DNA of 64,000 nucleotides. Source: Pyrocephalus nanus (Eukaryota > Chordata > Aves > Passeriformes > Tyrannidae). The stretch lies in NCBI GenBank assembly GCA_038380795.1, contig CM076270.1:10415001-10479000 (forward strand), in the 5' to 3' direction. Each line of letters opens with the position of its first letter. Position 1 is the first letter of the stretch. The position numbers and the translations under genes were made by a program. The notes under the pieces were generated by a model that made no database searches, was not told where the DNA came from, and worked only from the letters and a program-made list of their open reading frames with translations. Shown one piece after another: positions 12,561-24,408 of this stretch.

Positions 12561-14299
12561 GGAAGACACAGTTCAATTAGCGAAGTCCTATCACTGATCT
12601 TGTAAACATTTTGTGAATTAAACCTGAGAGAGACAATCCTGAGCCAAGATTTTTTAAACACAGGTTGATTCCCGGGAAGTATTGTCTTAGCTGGAGCTCC
12701 TGGAGGTGCTGTTATGAGTTGAATTTAAACAGTGTTGGAACCAGGGGGGAATGTTGTTGTCTTCTGCCTTTGCAGATAAGACCGAAGGGCATTTTGCCAG
12801 GAGCACGTGGGAAGGACCTAAATTGTATGTAACTCTACATCATTTTTAAATGAAAAGTAAACATACAAAACCATAATATTTGCTTGTACTTGTCTCCTCA
12901 TTGATGAATGAAGAAAAATTGCTCTTTGGCTGAGTTCACCAGCAGTAAAACCCTGCAGTTACTCATCTTCATCCCAAGTCTGCAGTGAGTGGGAGAGGCC
13001 ATTGCAATCTCCAGTTGAATTTGCCCTCATCACACCTGAGGGGAGCACTGATGGTCCTGGGAACTTTTATACCTGCCCATCACTGTGGGGAATCAGGGCT
13101 GGATGCCACCACAGGGACCATGGGACTGAGCTGGGACAGGGTGCAGCTCTGTCTGCTCTTGTGGTGTTGGCATAGTGGAGATCTACCACTGCTGGGGAGA
13201 CGCAAGAGCCCTGTTGCTCTCCTGGCTGCTGTGACAACAAGTGTGGCATGGGAGACAAGGGGTGCTGGCAGCGGCAGGAAGGCATCTCGGTGTGTGACAA
13301 GGAGGAGGGACCTGGACTGTGAGCCACCAAGAAGCTTTTGTGTTTTGCTGCATGTTGGTTGTAGATTTGTGGGCTCACATGCACTCTCATGAGCATTGCA
13401 GGTACAACAAATGCAAGTCTGAATTGAGCTTTTCCATTGCAACAGCAAATAGCAGTAACTTTCTCTGCTGAGCTGAGATGACAAGCCAAGCCTGTGCTTG
13501 TCATGGGCTGAGACAGGGCTGTCAGAGTGACCAGGATGTGGCTGGGAGGGGATGCTGGCTGGGGGCAGGAAGGAGTGTGCGATTCAGATGCTGCTGGTCT
13601 CTGTGGGCTGCACCCTGCCATGTGTCCTGGCATGCCACATTCAAAGTGGTGGTCACGTGGCCTGGTTTTCCCCTCTGCTCTACCTTCATCTTCTGCAGAA
13701 ACAAAAAACCAACACTGAGCCGGTCACATCAAGAAAGGGTGGTGTCTGCTTCTCAGCTACCAGAAAGAGTGAGGCAGTCCCCAATGGTAACTTGGCAGAG
13801 CTCCTTAGAAAAAAGACTGTGCTGAGGGGGAGAGCTGGGTGTGTAACTTTGCTCAGAGCAGTGGTGAACCCCATGAGCTTCAAAATGCATTAGATGATGC
13901 CTTCTAGCTCCCTCACTGTGCCTGAGGTCAGGGAGATGAGTGATGGATTCATCCTATTCTACTATTTTATGCCTCATTTTGCATCTCCTTGTCCCTCCCC
14001 CTTCTCAGTGGCATTAAGAGCAGTAAAGGAGTGGTGGCTTGAGGAGGTGTGAGTTGTTGGCCAAGCTATGGCATCTGACATTTCTGGTCATTGCTGGTTG
14101 TTAGCCCAGTTCAGGGTGGTCGGGCTTGCTTTTGGGGGTGCTGAAAGGAGTCCAGGAATCTGAAGGCTTCTGCTTAAGAAAACTGGAGAGGAAAATGCTA
14201 TGTTTCCCAGAAGCTGTGTGGGTTAAACTGCAAGTTTTGGAGACAAGCTGTCAGGAGGCCCATCCAGTGTGCATCACTTGAGTGTCTCTCTCTTTGCAG
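12561..14299. other. Noncoding stretch, no gene recognised
   Basis: No recognisable gene. The 13067-13890 part is GC-richer and keeps several frames open at once on both strands, including a 188-codon minus-strand frame at 13067-13633. That pattern reflects composition rather than selection: three or more overlapping frames stay open, and the translations are dominated by S, P, H, C and Q without domain motifs. Confidence 0.55.
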
Positions 14300-14405
14300 G
14301 GCTGGGAAAGAAACCCGAAGTCGTGAGTCTAGAGGAGCCCTGCGTGTTTCCAAACGCCCTGCTCTGAGTTCATCCCACCAGTAAGGCTGTGCAGCGTGAG
14401 AACTG
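14300..14405 (+). other. Candidate exon with local CpG enrichment
   Basis: A strong acceptor, tctctctctttgcag ending at 14299, is followed by 106 nt and a good donor, CTG|GTATGT at 14406. Five CpGs fall in these 106 nt, whereas the flanks are CpG-poor. Two frames are open for most of the length. One encodes a basic, Ser/Arg-rich segment of about 27 residues ending in TAA at 14381-14383. The other ends in TGA earlier. A stop inside the exon suggests a 5' UTR, alternative-end or noncoding-RNA exon rather than an internal coding exon. I do not recognise either translation. Confidence 0.28.
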
Positions 14406-14740
14406 GTATGTAAACATGATTCACATGCACAAGGGGCAACTTCTCAGAAGGGTGTCATGCCTCTTTTGTCAGTGGCACCTTGTTTAGGGATCTCAAAGTT
14501 TGGAGGGGGAGTGGGATCATTGGGAAAGAGGAGACAAACTGATGGTTGCCTAGCGGTGCTTACACCCAGAGGCTTTGGTGGGGAAGGGCTCAGCAGTGAA
14601 AAGCTGTGAGCGTCCAGAAGTCATTCCAGGCTATGGTGCTGAGGCTTTAGACATGCTCTGCTGAGCGGTGTGTTGTGCCACAGCATGCACGGATAGGCGA
14701 TGTGGGGGTAATGACAAATGCACGCACCAGAAATGCAGAT

Positions 14741-14754
14741 ACACACACACACAC
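14741..14754. repeat. (AC)7 microsatellite
   Basis: Seven AC dinucleotides in a row, directly upstream of a TATA-rich palindromic tract. Confidence 0.9.
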
Positions 14755-14789
14755 GCTGTACAAGTATAGGCACAGGGAAACAAAGATGG

Positions 14790-14897
14790 CAATGCATATA
14801 TAGTATATACTATACAGTGGCATATGAGAGCTTGGGGGTGTATATACCAAATGTCTGTATATACTATATATGGCGATAAAAGAATGCATATGCATTC
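14790..14897. repeat. AT-rich palindromic tract
   Basis: This low-complexity tract contains a perfect 16-bp palindrome, tatagtatatactata, at 14799-14814, two TGTATATAC motifs, and a second perfect 16-bp palindrome at 14882-14897. It follows the (AC)7 run, so the whole 14741-14897 stretch may have grown by slippage. Alternating purine-pyrimidine sequence of this kind can extrude cruciforms or adopt non-B DNA. Confidence 0.7.
14882..14897. promoter_or_regulatory. Perfect MORE palindrome (POU/Oct dimer site)
   Basis: The 16-bp perfect palindrome gaatgcatatgcattc contains ATGCATATGCAT (14884-14895). This is exactly the MORE element described for homodimers of POU factors such as Oct-1, Oct-2, Oct-4 and Brn-2. 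A 12-bp exact match is expected about 0.004 times in 64 kb of random sequence, although the AT-rich setting raises that. Function is unproven; the surrounding tract is repeat-like. Confidence 0.4.
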
Positions 14898-15408
14898 ATG
14901 TTCTCTTTTTTTTTCTTTCTGTCTCTTCTGTCTTTCTGTGGAGCTGTTGCAAAACTACCAGATTCAACCTCCTGGGAAGCCTTTTTGGCCAAGGTTTTAC
15001 AAGCCAGCACCTGCTTTGCCTGCCTGACTTCTTTCTATATTTATTCCCCTGCACCCGGTTTTTGCCTTTGCCTGTGGAACTGTCACAAACATTTGTGCTG
15101 GCTTTTGGCTGCACAGGACTTCAGCTTGCAAGTCCTAAGTCTGCTTTTGTGCATGGTGGAGGGGAATAGGAGTTTGTGTGTGTAGTTGTGCATGTGTATG
15201 GATAAGCATCCCTGGTCCTTGCTGTCTACATTATGTGGTCTGTATCCCTGTGATGCTGCAGCAATCCCTGTGTTCTGTAAGCTCTCTGCTCCTTCAAGAT
15301 GTTTTTATGAATCAGATATTCTCAATTCTCTTGCTTATGTAATGTCATTTAAATGAAATTAGCCACGCCTGATCCAGTGGCTGCTTTATAATGATCTGTA
15401 CTGCTGTG

Positions 15409-15442
15409 CAGGAGACTTGAGTTGGATTTTATTCCCAGGCCC
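15409..15442 (+). repeat. Possible tRNA-SINE/MIR B-box relic
   Basis: The string caggagacttgagttggat, followed by tttattcccagg, resembles the remembered MIR and tRNA-SINE module GGAGACCTGGGTTC...AATCCCAG with a short insertion. The match is only about 30 bases, so it is tentative. Confidence 0.25.
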
Positions 15443-17869
15443 CCAAATTTACTTCCCAGCCTTAGAACTGTGGTAAGGAGGGGGATTTGTGTTGCCAGGT
15501 AGCAGGGAGCTCCTCATGGGGCTGTGGTTGGACATGGATGTGTCTGTCCCTCTGTTTCTCTCCTCTGTGTCATTTGGGGTGGAAGGTGCTCTGTAGCAGA
15601 GGCACCGAACATCAGCTCACAATTAGATACCTCTGATTAAAGTAAGCAGAGGGAGAGAGTATAATGCCATTTCAGCTGGGAAATGGAGGGGAGATCCTAG
15701 TGCTGTCTTAGGGAATGTGAAGCTGCGGGAGTAGCTTCATTGTGGGTCTCCCATGAGCAAATGCTGCTTGGAGGAGACACGTGCTCACTCCCAGTCCGAT
15801 GGGTACAACTTGCACATATTGAAAAGCAGCACTGGGCTGCCTGCCAGGAGCTGGGAAATGGCTTGTCCTCATGTGCTCAGGCCCCTGAGCTCCCACTCCC
15901 TCTAACAGCTATATTTGTTTCTGACATGGGAGTCCCTCTAAGGTCACAAAAGCATTAGGCCCAAGTTTCAGCCCCAAGAGCCATAAAACGTACCCTGCTT
16001 GACCCCCGTGCAAAGGCAGAGGCAGTGTGAGCAACACACATTCCCCTGGGTTTCATTTCCCTGTCCCCTCCGTGTATGCCACTGCAGCCTGCATTCCTCT
16101 CCCATTCCGTAAGCCCTTTGCCTCTCGCGCTGACACAGCTAATATTTCCCTGCTGGCAGGGCAGGCGAGGTGGTGGCATTTAACTGTTAGGGAGAACTTT
16201 GATCTGTTCGTGCTGTAGGACCCCAGAGCTGTAAGGGCTGGTGCACGCCTGTGGTGCTCTTCCAGGTGTTCCCCTTTCGTACTTTGGCTCCCTTTCTTGA
16301 CAGATAATCCTCTAGTTCATTCCACTGCTTGTCCTTGCAAGAAGCAATACCTTGGGAATTGTTTTCTGCAAGGGCCTGGAAAACCGAGTCAGAATTCATA
16401 AAACTTGCACCTACCTGACCCTTCTTACCTTAGTTTTTGAGTATCTTCTTGCACAGTGACTACAGTGCTCAGAGTATCTCCCGTTTCTGACCACAGAGAA
16501 AGGTCCTGGTATCCCTGCTGGTAGCTGGAGCTCTGGGGGAGGTTTTAGTGGGTCTTTTGAAAAATAATTGATCAGCTACCCACTGAGAGCTAGTCCCAAC
16601 CTGCAGTACATTGAGGTTGTCCTGGTGTGCCACTTAGTGCCACTTGGACTGTTGGCTCTTTAAAGCTGCCTTCAGGACTACCAGTGTAATGAACATGTGC
16701 TGGTGCTCTCTGGCAGGGTTTATTTTTTTGCAGCGATAACAGTGTAACACATGTGGTTTGTATTCTAAAAGGAGGAAACTTTATTGTCTTCTAAAGCAAA
16801 GGTTTACATGTTTTCTTGTCATCTGTGATAGCGGCTGCTAAACTCTTGCTGCCTGACCCCTGCTCAGTTACTGGAGGTAATTGTAGAGCCTCTGTCAAAG
16901 CAGCTCCTCCCGAAGCCTGTGCTTCAGCACCAGTGGAAGCCAGATGTACTAAAATGTTGCTTTTTACAGTTTGATTTGGCCATACATGGGCAGAGTCAGC
17001 TCTGGAATTCCTTCCCTATAAATTCAATAGCATCTTGTGGGTGGTGCTGGGGAATCACTTTGGTCTGGTTGGATTGCCTCGCCTCGGCAGCCTGTTCCCC
17101 TTGAAAATGTCCTGCTTTGCACATTCCTGAGAGGCTGCCTGCTCTTGGAGCGATGGCTGCAGCTACCAGGAGGCTGTTGTCCCATGCTGGCAGGCAGTCA
17201 CTCCCCTGCTGCCTGCAGGTCAGCCGTTGCAGCCGAGGACTGATGCTTGTGGGAGCATTGGCATGGGAGTATTGCTCTGGTGTGCATGCAGGCTCTGCAG
17301 GGACACGTTTTACAAAGCACCAGCTCGATGAGCCAGATCAGGGGAGGTTTCCTTGTGCCAGATGAGCAGCTGGTGTGGGATGTGGCAGCAGGACCTCCGC
17401 AGTGTGACGGAGGGCTGAGCCTTGCCTTTTCTGATGCCAAGCTAGTGGTGCTATAACCACAGCCTGAATTTGCCTATTTGCCTTCAAAGAACACTCTAAA
17501 AAGTAGTTCTGCAAGTTTTCTGCTGATGAGTTGGGAGATGAGAGAGAGGTTTCTTTCAGGGGGCAAAGGGCAATGACTCCTGGAGTTGCTCCCATTGCAT
17601 CTTCCCGTACATCCCTGGGAGGGGACAGAGATGCAGTGTCACCCATTGAGCCAGTAGTCTTCAAAGCACAGTTCAAGATGGTGACACGGGGCCCCATGAC
17701 CAGGCTGTGTGTAGGTCAGCAAAGGCAGTGTGCTCAGCTTATGCTTCAGAGGGGCAAGTCATCCCAGTGCCAAAGCCAGGGAGAGAAGGGTGATTTTTTT
17801 TTTGACATCCTTTGGAGTTTTGATCTCCATATTTGGAAATGTTTACCCATTGCTCTGATCTATTGCAAG

Positions 17870-17918
17870 GGAGGGGAGGTGACTCAGGGTCTGGTGGAAG
17901 CAGGATTTGAATTCCTGT
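17870..17918 (-). repeat. Possible MIR-like relic
   Basis: The string gaggtgactcagggtctggt, then ggaagcaggatttgaattcc, parallels the reverse complement of the MIR 'TAAGTGACTTGCCCAAGGTCA ... GGCAGAGCCAGGATTTGAACCC' region, with an internal deletion. The ATTTGAATTCC end corresponds to the MIR B box on the minus strand. Confidence 0.35.
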
Positions 17919-17983
17919 AGTAAGGTTTTTTTTTTCATCCCCCCCCTTTCTTGTTTTGGAAGCTTGTTGTGGTCAGTTTTCAG

Positions 17984-18066
17984 TTCTCTCTTGCTCCTGG
18001 ACCTTGTTCTAAATTTGATCTGCTCGAGAGGGAAGCGTGTTAACGAACGAGCTTGCCTGGATGCTG
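17984..18066 (+). other. Candidate coding exon (83 nt)
   Basis: The acceptor tggtcagttttcag (AG at 17982-17983) and the donor GCTG|GTAAGTGC (GT at 18067-18068) bracket 83 nt. Only one frame is open. It would encode 27 residues, a hydrophobic Leu-rich start and then SRGKRVNERACLDA. Four CpGs cluster at about 18024-18051 in otherwise CpG-poor DNA. A T20 run follows at 18105-18124. I do not recognise the peptide. Both splice sites are good, but chance pairs are common at this scale. Confidence 0.25.
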
Positions 18067-21000
18067 GTAAGTGCATCACTGCTGTTTTAGCAAGCAACTT
18101 GGGATTTTTTTTTTTTTTTTTTTTGGTGGCGTTTAGTCAAATGGATTGCATCAAACTGTGTGCCTTGCTGGTGGAGACAGGCATGTGGATCACCAGTCAA
18201 CAGCAAGGGACCCAATGAAACCTTCTTTAGTAGAGAAAGATAACTTAGTGGATTGGTCTCAAAGGCAAAATGTTTCTTCAGGAGTAGGTTTAAAGATAAT
18301 TTAAGCCAGCTCCCATTCCGTCACACTCTTCCTTTTAGTTTCATTGGTTAATGCAGCAAGGCAGCAGAGCACTGTAGAGTTAAATGAGTATATATGCATG
18401 TGGTCAGCAAGGAAAACAGCTTATGTATGATTTCTGTCTCTTAAGCAATAGTGTGTGTTAAAAAGGCTGCATAATGCATGGATATATTTCTCTCAAATGT
18501 TAAGATTTAACTGTTAGTTGAAGTTTAGCTACTGTAACTGCATAAAGTTTCAGTGTTTGTTTTTTCCTGTTGTTCTGTATTTTTCTATAGTGTGAAGCTT
18601 TTAATCTATCTGATATTGTAGCTGACTGCTTCTCTTTTTTTCTTTTTCACTCCCCTTCCTTTCTCTTTTCTGAAAGGAAGCTGCAGTTCATCCAGACAGT
18701 CAGGGATGTGGGGGTAACCTGGAAGATGCTCTGCTTCTCATTTTCCCAGCTAAAATCATGGTGGGGAATCTGAGCAGAGATCCACCATCCTGCATTCCTC
18801 TTGTCATTTGGAGCATGTAACATATATAGAGTGCTTTTAATGCTGCTCTGGGGGTTGTGTAGCTGCCAGTCCTGCACCTCAAATGGAAGGCACTGCACTT
18901 CATCCTTTTACTTTGGAAGGAGCATTGGTGACAACTCCTTTATAGTTCCCACTGCTGGTTAGTAATCCTTGTATCTTCTCAGCTAACTGGTATTTTAGGC
19001 TGCTTCAAACCTGTCGTTATCATACTCTCTCTATTTTAAATTTCAGACCTTTGTTAGAAAGTTAAACCTCTTAACGATTTTCTTTTGCCCTTTTAAAAAG
19101 GGATTAGTACTCATTGTGAGGTTTGGTTTTTCCAGAGATGTGGATTTGTAGCAGGTCCTTGAGGTACAAAACTGTCTGGATTATTCTGAACAGGGAAAGA
19201 TAATTGGCTTAGTTTGCATAAGGATGGATGTGAGATAAAAAGCACTGGGCCCCAAAAAGTGGTGAAGGAGTGCAGTTGGGATGTGTTGAGGGTTTGTAAA
19301 CTTCAGCTGCATTTTCCTTCTTGTTATTTCAACAAGCTGCTGGGATTACTGGAGTTTTGGCAGTCAAGGCCTGGCTGGGCTGAGCTTAGTACCAGTGAAA
19401 AGGAAAGAACTGCTGTCCTAAAGCATGTACAGCCTGAACAGGCAGGAGAGGTGATGAGTTAGACAGGGCACTGGGAATGTGTATGGAGCTGTCACAGCAC
19501 CTGAAGCCTCAGCCCAGCAACTCGCCAGCAGCCACTCATCCCTCTGCTGTGCATGGTGGTGCCGAGCTGTGGAATTCCTGCAGTGAGAGGGTGGTCTGTG
19601 TCGCTCCTTGTGTGTTGTGCTTTGCCTCTGCGTGTGCATACATGGCGCCGTGCTTCTGGTGGCACGTGGATGTGATGCACCCAGGCTTCTCCAGCTGCTC
19701 GTGGCTGAGCTTGGTGTTTTGGGAACAGCACGATGGGACTGGAAATGATAATGTTCTGTTCCCCTCGCAGTTTCCTCCCTTTCCTGCTCACCAGGACAGA
19801 CTGCTTGTTGGAAGACAAGGATGAGCAGTGCCTGGGTGCTGTAAACCAGGGCTCTGGAAGTGCTAGTCTGTCAAGTCTGGGGAAGCATATTGTGACTCTT
19901 AATGTTCATATGCTGATCCTTCTCTGTGCAACATCTCATCGCTGTGAGGACGTGACTTGAGAGCTGGATGGTCTGTGAAGGATGAGCTCCCCATGTGCTG
20001 CCCGTGTCCCCCTTCTCTGATGGGTGCTGGGCAGAGCCCGGGGAGCTCTGGAGAACGAACGATGCCCAGCTGGGACTGCAGCTGCCAGGGCTCTCCATCT
20101 GGTGTTTCTCCAGGACCTGAACAGATCCAGTGACCACTGATGCTAACCAGGATCCACAGTGGATTTTCTCCTGCTCCAGGAACAGAGCCATTAAGGGCTG
20201 ACCTTGTAAATTAATACAGCTGACTAAAGATTTTTTTAGCCTGGCACCAGTAAACACTGGAGTCTGAGAAGCCTTCCATGGCACTGGACCTCAAGCTGCT
20301 CAGAGAGCTCCATGCTTGCCTTTCTTAAGCTTCTCTCAGTCACTCCTAACAATTTAAACACAGAGGACTTGCTTTAGCTCCCATGTAAGGAGGTTTGGTT
20401 GGCAGCTCATCCTTCATCTCAGCTGTTGCCCAGATTGATCCAGATCTGGTGTTGTATGGGATGTGGCAAAGGGGTGACACCAACACTGTGTGACTTGAGC
20501 GCTGTGAGGGAGTTCAGTATGCACTAGGGGCAGGTAAGAGAAGCTGCCTCAGGTAGCATGGGGCTAGCACACATGGGCATGGAAAGGGTGAAGGTTAGAA
20601 GCCTCTGCACATTTGGTACTTTGCATTTCTTTAGGCAAAGGTTTCAGAGCCCTTAAACACTGAATAGTGCCTGAAGACTGAGAAAAGCAGCGTCATTCTG
20701 GTGTGCAGGCATAGAAACTAGGGCACTGTGTGGCAAATTCAGGAAAAGTATTCCATGTGATGGTTCATGCTCAGCTCTTGCAGACAGGTGGATACTTTGT
20801 GACCTTGTGCAGTGTGATAGTGTTAAACCCCTCTTGTTTACTGTAATAAAGTCCTACTTTTCTGAGCACAAAATATTTCTGCGTCGACTGCTTAAAGGTA
20901 AACCAAGTGGCATTGAGTATTTCACAAAGCTGATCTATGTTGCTAGCTCGTGACGTGATCCCACCATGTATCATTACTTCAGAAATTTCCAGATGGCATC

Positions 21001-21505
21001 TTACCTAATTGTGAGGCTGCTCCTTCCTGGGACCTGAGCGGAGTGCAGGCTTTTAAGAAATGTCTGTTGTTATTAGCTTTATAATACATGTTCTCCTGTA
21101 CCAGCTGTTGTAAGCAGCAGGAGGTCTCACAGCCTAATTGTTCAGTCAGCTTTTGGGGGGGGGGACTTTGCTTCTGTAAGCTAGGAATTTGCATTTGGGA
21201 TGAGATCTCCCAAATGAGAACAACTTGTTTGCCTCCAGTGAGAGTGTTGGTTCAAGGGCTAGCGTGCCCAGAAGAGGAAACAGGTTGCTCCTGTTGCTTT
21301 ACCAATGTCCTCGAATAGTTAACTGCACTTACTGCTTGTCATGGTGGGGGATGACTGTGTTTTAAAGAAATATCAAGTTTCACAAGCCTGGCTGCCTATG
21401 GTGGAGAGGAAAAGAGTCCTTGCGCTGTGCTGTCTCATACCTCTTCAGCTAAAATATCAGAGGGACAAGTTCTGGTGAAGCTGCCTGGTTTTGGCAGCCA
21501 CTTTC

Positions 21506-21534
21506 CTCCTACATCCTTGTTCTTCAGGTAAATC
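21506..21534 (+). other. Weaker recursive-splice-like junction (AG|GTAAAT)
   Basis: A very good polypyrimidine tract, ctttcctcctacatccttgt plus tcttcag, ends with AG at 21526-21527 and is followed directly by gtaaat. The acceptor half is strong, but GTAAAT is a mediocre donor. It could equally be the acceptor of an ordinary exon. Confidence 0.18.
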
Positions 21535-23602
21535 CCTCTTCAACTTGATTAGCTGTTCCCCTTTCCTCCCTGAAAAGTCATCATCATCCCTTGAAATTAA
21601 GGAAAAGACAGGAGGAGGGAATAAATGGATGTTAAGAAGTAGAAAACAATCAATTAAATAGTACATAGCATGTAATTTTCCTTGGAAACTTACCATGAAA
21701 TTGAGGAGCACTTGAACAACTAGTAATTTAAATTGCATTTGAACACTGCTAATGGGTTGTTTGCATGGGAATTTTGGTCATTTCACAGCAGGTTGTTGTC
21801 TTTAGTACCCCTTCATTCAGTTAAAAAAAAAAAAATCTCATAATGAGGAAGGTGCTGTAGACAACTGGTCCAGCTGTTATTAGTAAAAGGTGTACCATGG
21901 AACTTTTGCCATGCCTTGTTAGATTTAGAGCCATTTACATCCTTAGCATCAGCTCTTCCAGCGTTTAAATTCATGGTAATTTTGTGCTTTTTATCTAAAA
22001 AAGCTTGTTATTGCTAAAAGGTAGGTAAATAGCATTGTCACTGTTCCACTCACAAACACGACAGAGTCAATAGGTCTGAAGAAGCTCCTCCTGGCTCCTG
22101 GGACTGAGGTTTGCAGCTGCGGGATGGACCTAGGAATAAATCCTGGGGCTCAGTCCTTATCACCTCAAACAAATCATAACAGTGCTTTGGGATCTGATCC
22201 TGGCTTGCTCCATCTTAAAAGGAACAACAGAGAGGTGCTGATTGGCTGTGTCTGCAGGATATTTGTATTTAAGTTAATAGTCTTTTTTTTCCAGTGTTTA
22301 ATGCTCTCCTCCACCACTGTTTTACTTATAAAATGCCAACTATTTTCAGCAAAAGGCAATATCAACCTAATCATGTGCTATATTGCTGCCGAATGTGCTG
22401 GGAACAGACTCTATAGGAAGGCAAATGCAAGTTTCTTATCGCCTGTTGCTGAATGAACATCCCATTTTCAGAGCAGAGTTTTTGCAAATCCGTGGGCATG
22501 CTTAGCATATGGAAGGGGGTTCCAGTATCAAAACAAATCTGGCCTCCTGTTTCTGGATGTGTAGGTTGTTTCTTAGAAGATGGAACCTTTAAAATCTGTC
22601 CCTGCAAACATGGCTGTTATATCCTGCTATTTCTAGAGGTGTGAGGCAGCTGTCTGTACTGAGATAAACTATAAAAAGGCAATATTTTCCCAAACCAGCT
22701 TTTTTAGCTATACCTGCCAGACGTCTTGGCCAGAGGGAGTTCACTGGGAGTGTCACCACTGCTGCCCTTTTATGCACAGGGTGCTGAGCGATGTAAAAAC
22801 TTCTGGGCAAGTCTCCAGGGTCAGCGTTAAGCACCAGCTCTTCCATCTCTATCTGGTGAAATGCTGCTATGCATAAAGGTGCATTCAGAGCAAAGGAAGG
22901 GGTGCTTATTGATTTGACATTCTTTTGTGATCTCCTGTTGTTTTCTATGTGATTGCTTTGTCCTCGTCTGTTGTTCTTCATTTTCATTGTGTCTTTCTTG
23001 TTGCTGACTCAGTGACCATGTCTAATCACAGGGGGTTTTGAATGCCCCCCCTTCTCCATTATTTACTTGAAGGCATTTGTGTTTGCTGTGTAGTCTTGAG
23101 GGTAGCTGGTGAGTTCAGATGAAACCAATAACAAAAATTGTAATTTTCCCCGAGGGCTTGGATGAGGTTTCTCACAACATATCAGTATTATCACTTATGC
23201 TTCCTGACACGTGTGCTACCCACAGTGCTTTGTTAGTTATCAGCTAATTCTCCGCCAAGATATGTGAGTGTCAGAAAGCTACATCAGATAATCTTGCAGA
23301 GGCTGTTAAGACTGTAGGGACAGAGAAGGACGTGGCTCTTGAGCCTGCTCCCAGTTAAGTATTTCTGAAAGCTGAGAGGGCACTGGGGATGGGTGTTTCA
23401 AAGTGACTGGAGTGATGTCCTCATGTTGGTGAGGAGCCGGTGTGTGTGGGGAGACGGGGGGTGAAATCCACATGGTGTAGGAGTGCAGGGGACAAGAGAG
23501 CAGCAACTGGAGGAGTTAGGAAACCCCAGGCAAATTAGGTTCTCATGACACTGAAAGATAGTGCTTTATCTCAACCCAGTGAACTGTCTAGGAAGTATGT
23601 AC

Positions 23603-23668
23603 TTTTTTGTTGTTGTTGTTGTTTTGTTTTGTTTTTTGTTGTTGTGGGTTTGGTTTTTTTTTTTTTTT
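23603..23668. repeat. T-rich simple repeat with (TTG)n and T15
   Basis: The stretch consists of repeated TTG/TTTTG units, then a short spacer and a T15 run (23654-23668). It may be the decayed A-rich tail of a minus-strand retroposed element or simple slippage. No element body is recognisable beside it. Confidence 0.8.
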
Positions 23669-24408
23669 GAATGAGCATTTTATCACACTGATTCCTGAGA
23701 AGTGCTGCACCTGCTGTGCAAATCCCCTATCACACATGGGCATTGTTGCCAAACAGCGAGCCAGTTGGATGCATTGGCTCTGACATGGGTGGAGGATTTT
23801 GCCTTTGCTGGTGGGGTGTTTTTATTCCTTGAAGCATGGGCTTCCTCTTAGTCACCTCTTGATGCCCTGTCTGTATTGAGTAATCTTTTATTTGTAACTT
23901 TTTTCTTTATCCCAGCTTTCCATTTTCAGAAACCCTCTTTTCCATCTTCCTTTCAAAGGTGGGCACACACTCAGCTGGTGGAATTGGATGTAGATTTGAT
24001 AATTGCTCCCCCAGAAAACAGACATGAGTGTCTGCTTGTCTAAAACCCTACTGAAAACTGAATAGAACTGAGGCATGTGGGGTTTGAAATCATCACAGTG
24101 AATTATTTCTGGCTGTAGTCTGCCCCTGTGGTGTTCCTTCAAGCTCCTCTACATCTCAGGGTTTGAGCTGACGGTGAGCAGGATTGGTAAAGGCCCTTTG
24201 TTTCCCCACTTCCCTTTTTGAACTTTTTTTTTTTGAAAAATTTGCTGATAAATTTAAGTGATAACCTTGTAACAGAGATAAGGAAGAAAAAGTCATACAG
24301 GTAGAATAAATTTGCAGTGGAGAAAAGGCAAACACCAAGGGAGCCCACACTGAGCTACCTTGAAATGTTGGGAGATGGCTTGTTTATCATTTACTCACCC
24401 TATAAATG

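Larger units (their letters stand above)
14898..17983. other. Noncoding stretch with possible SINE relics
   Basis: No gene is recognised. A GT-rich run (tttgtgtgtgtagttgtg) lies near 15172-15190. Possible SINE relics sit at 15409-15442 and 17870-17918. Around 16950-17450 several frames are open on both strands, again without domain signatures. The remainder is unique sequence. Confidence 0.55.
18067..24408. other. Noncoding stretch, no gene recognised
   Basis: No gene is recognised. Contents include a T20 run (18105-18124), a G10 run (21155-21164), an acceptor-donor junction at 21527, an A13 run (21823-21835) and a T/G simple repeat at 23603-23668. The segment 19477-20284 keeps frames open on both strands without domains. 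The 22320-22420 and 22690-22890 parts look like ordinary unique DNA. Confidence 0.55.

Noticed and set aside
13067..13633. 188-codon minus-strand open frame, longest in the window
   Set aside because: Three or more frames are open together across this GC-richer stretch and the translation has no recognisable motif. Composition explains it.
16150..16175. CTCF-like core (gcgaggtggtggc)
   Set aside because: Mismatches at several core positions of the CTCF consensus.
19345..19410. Possible sense CR1 fragment (ctggag ... caaggcctggctgggctgag)
   Set aside because: Only about 30 bases resemble CR1, and the expected downstream caccttccac-type block is absent.
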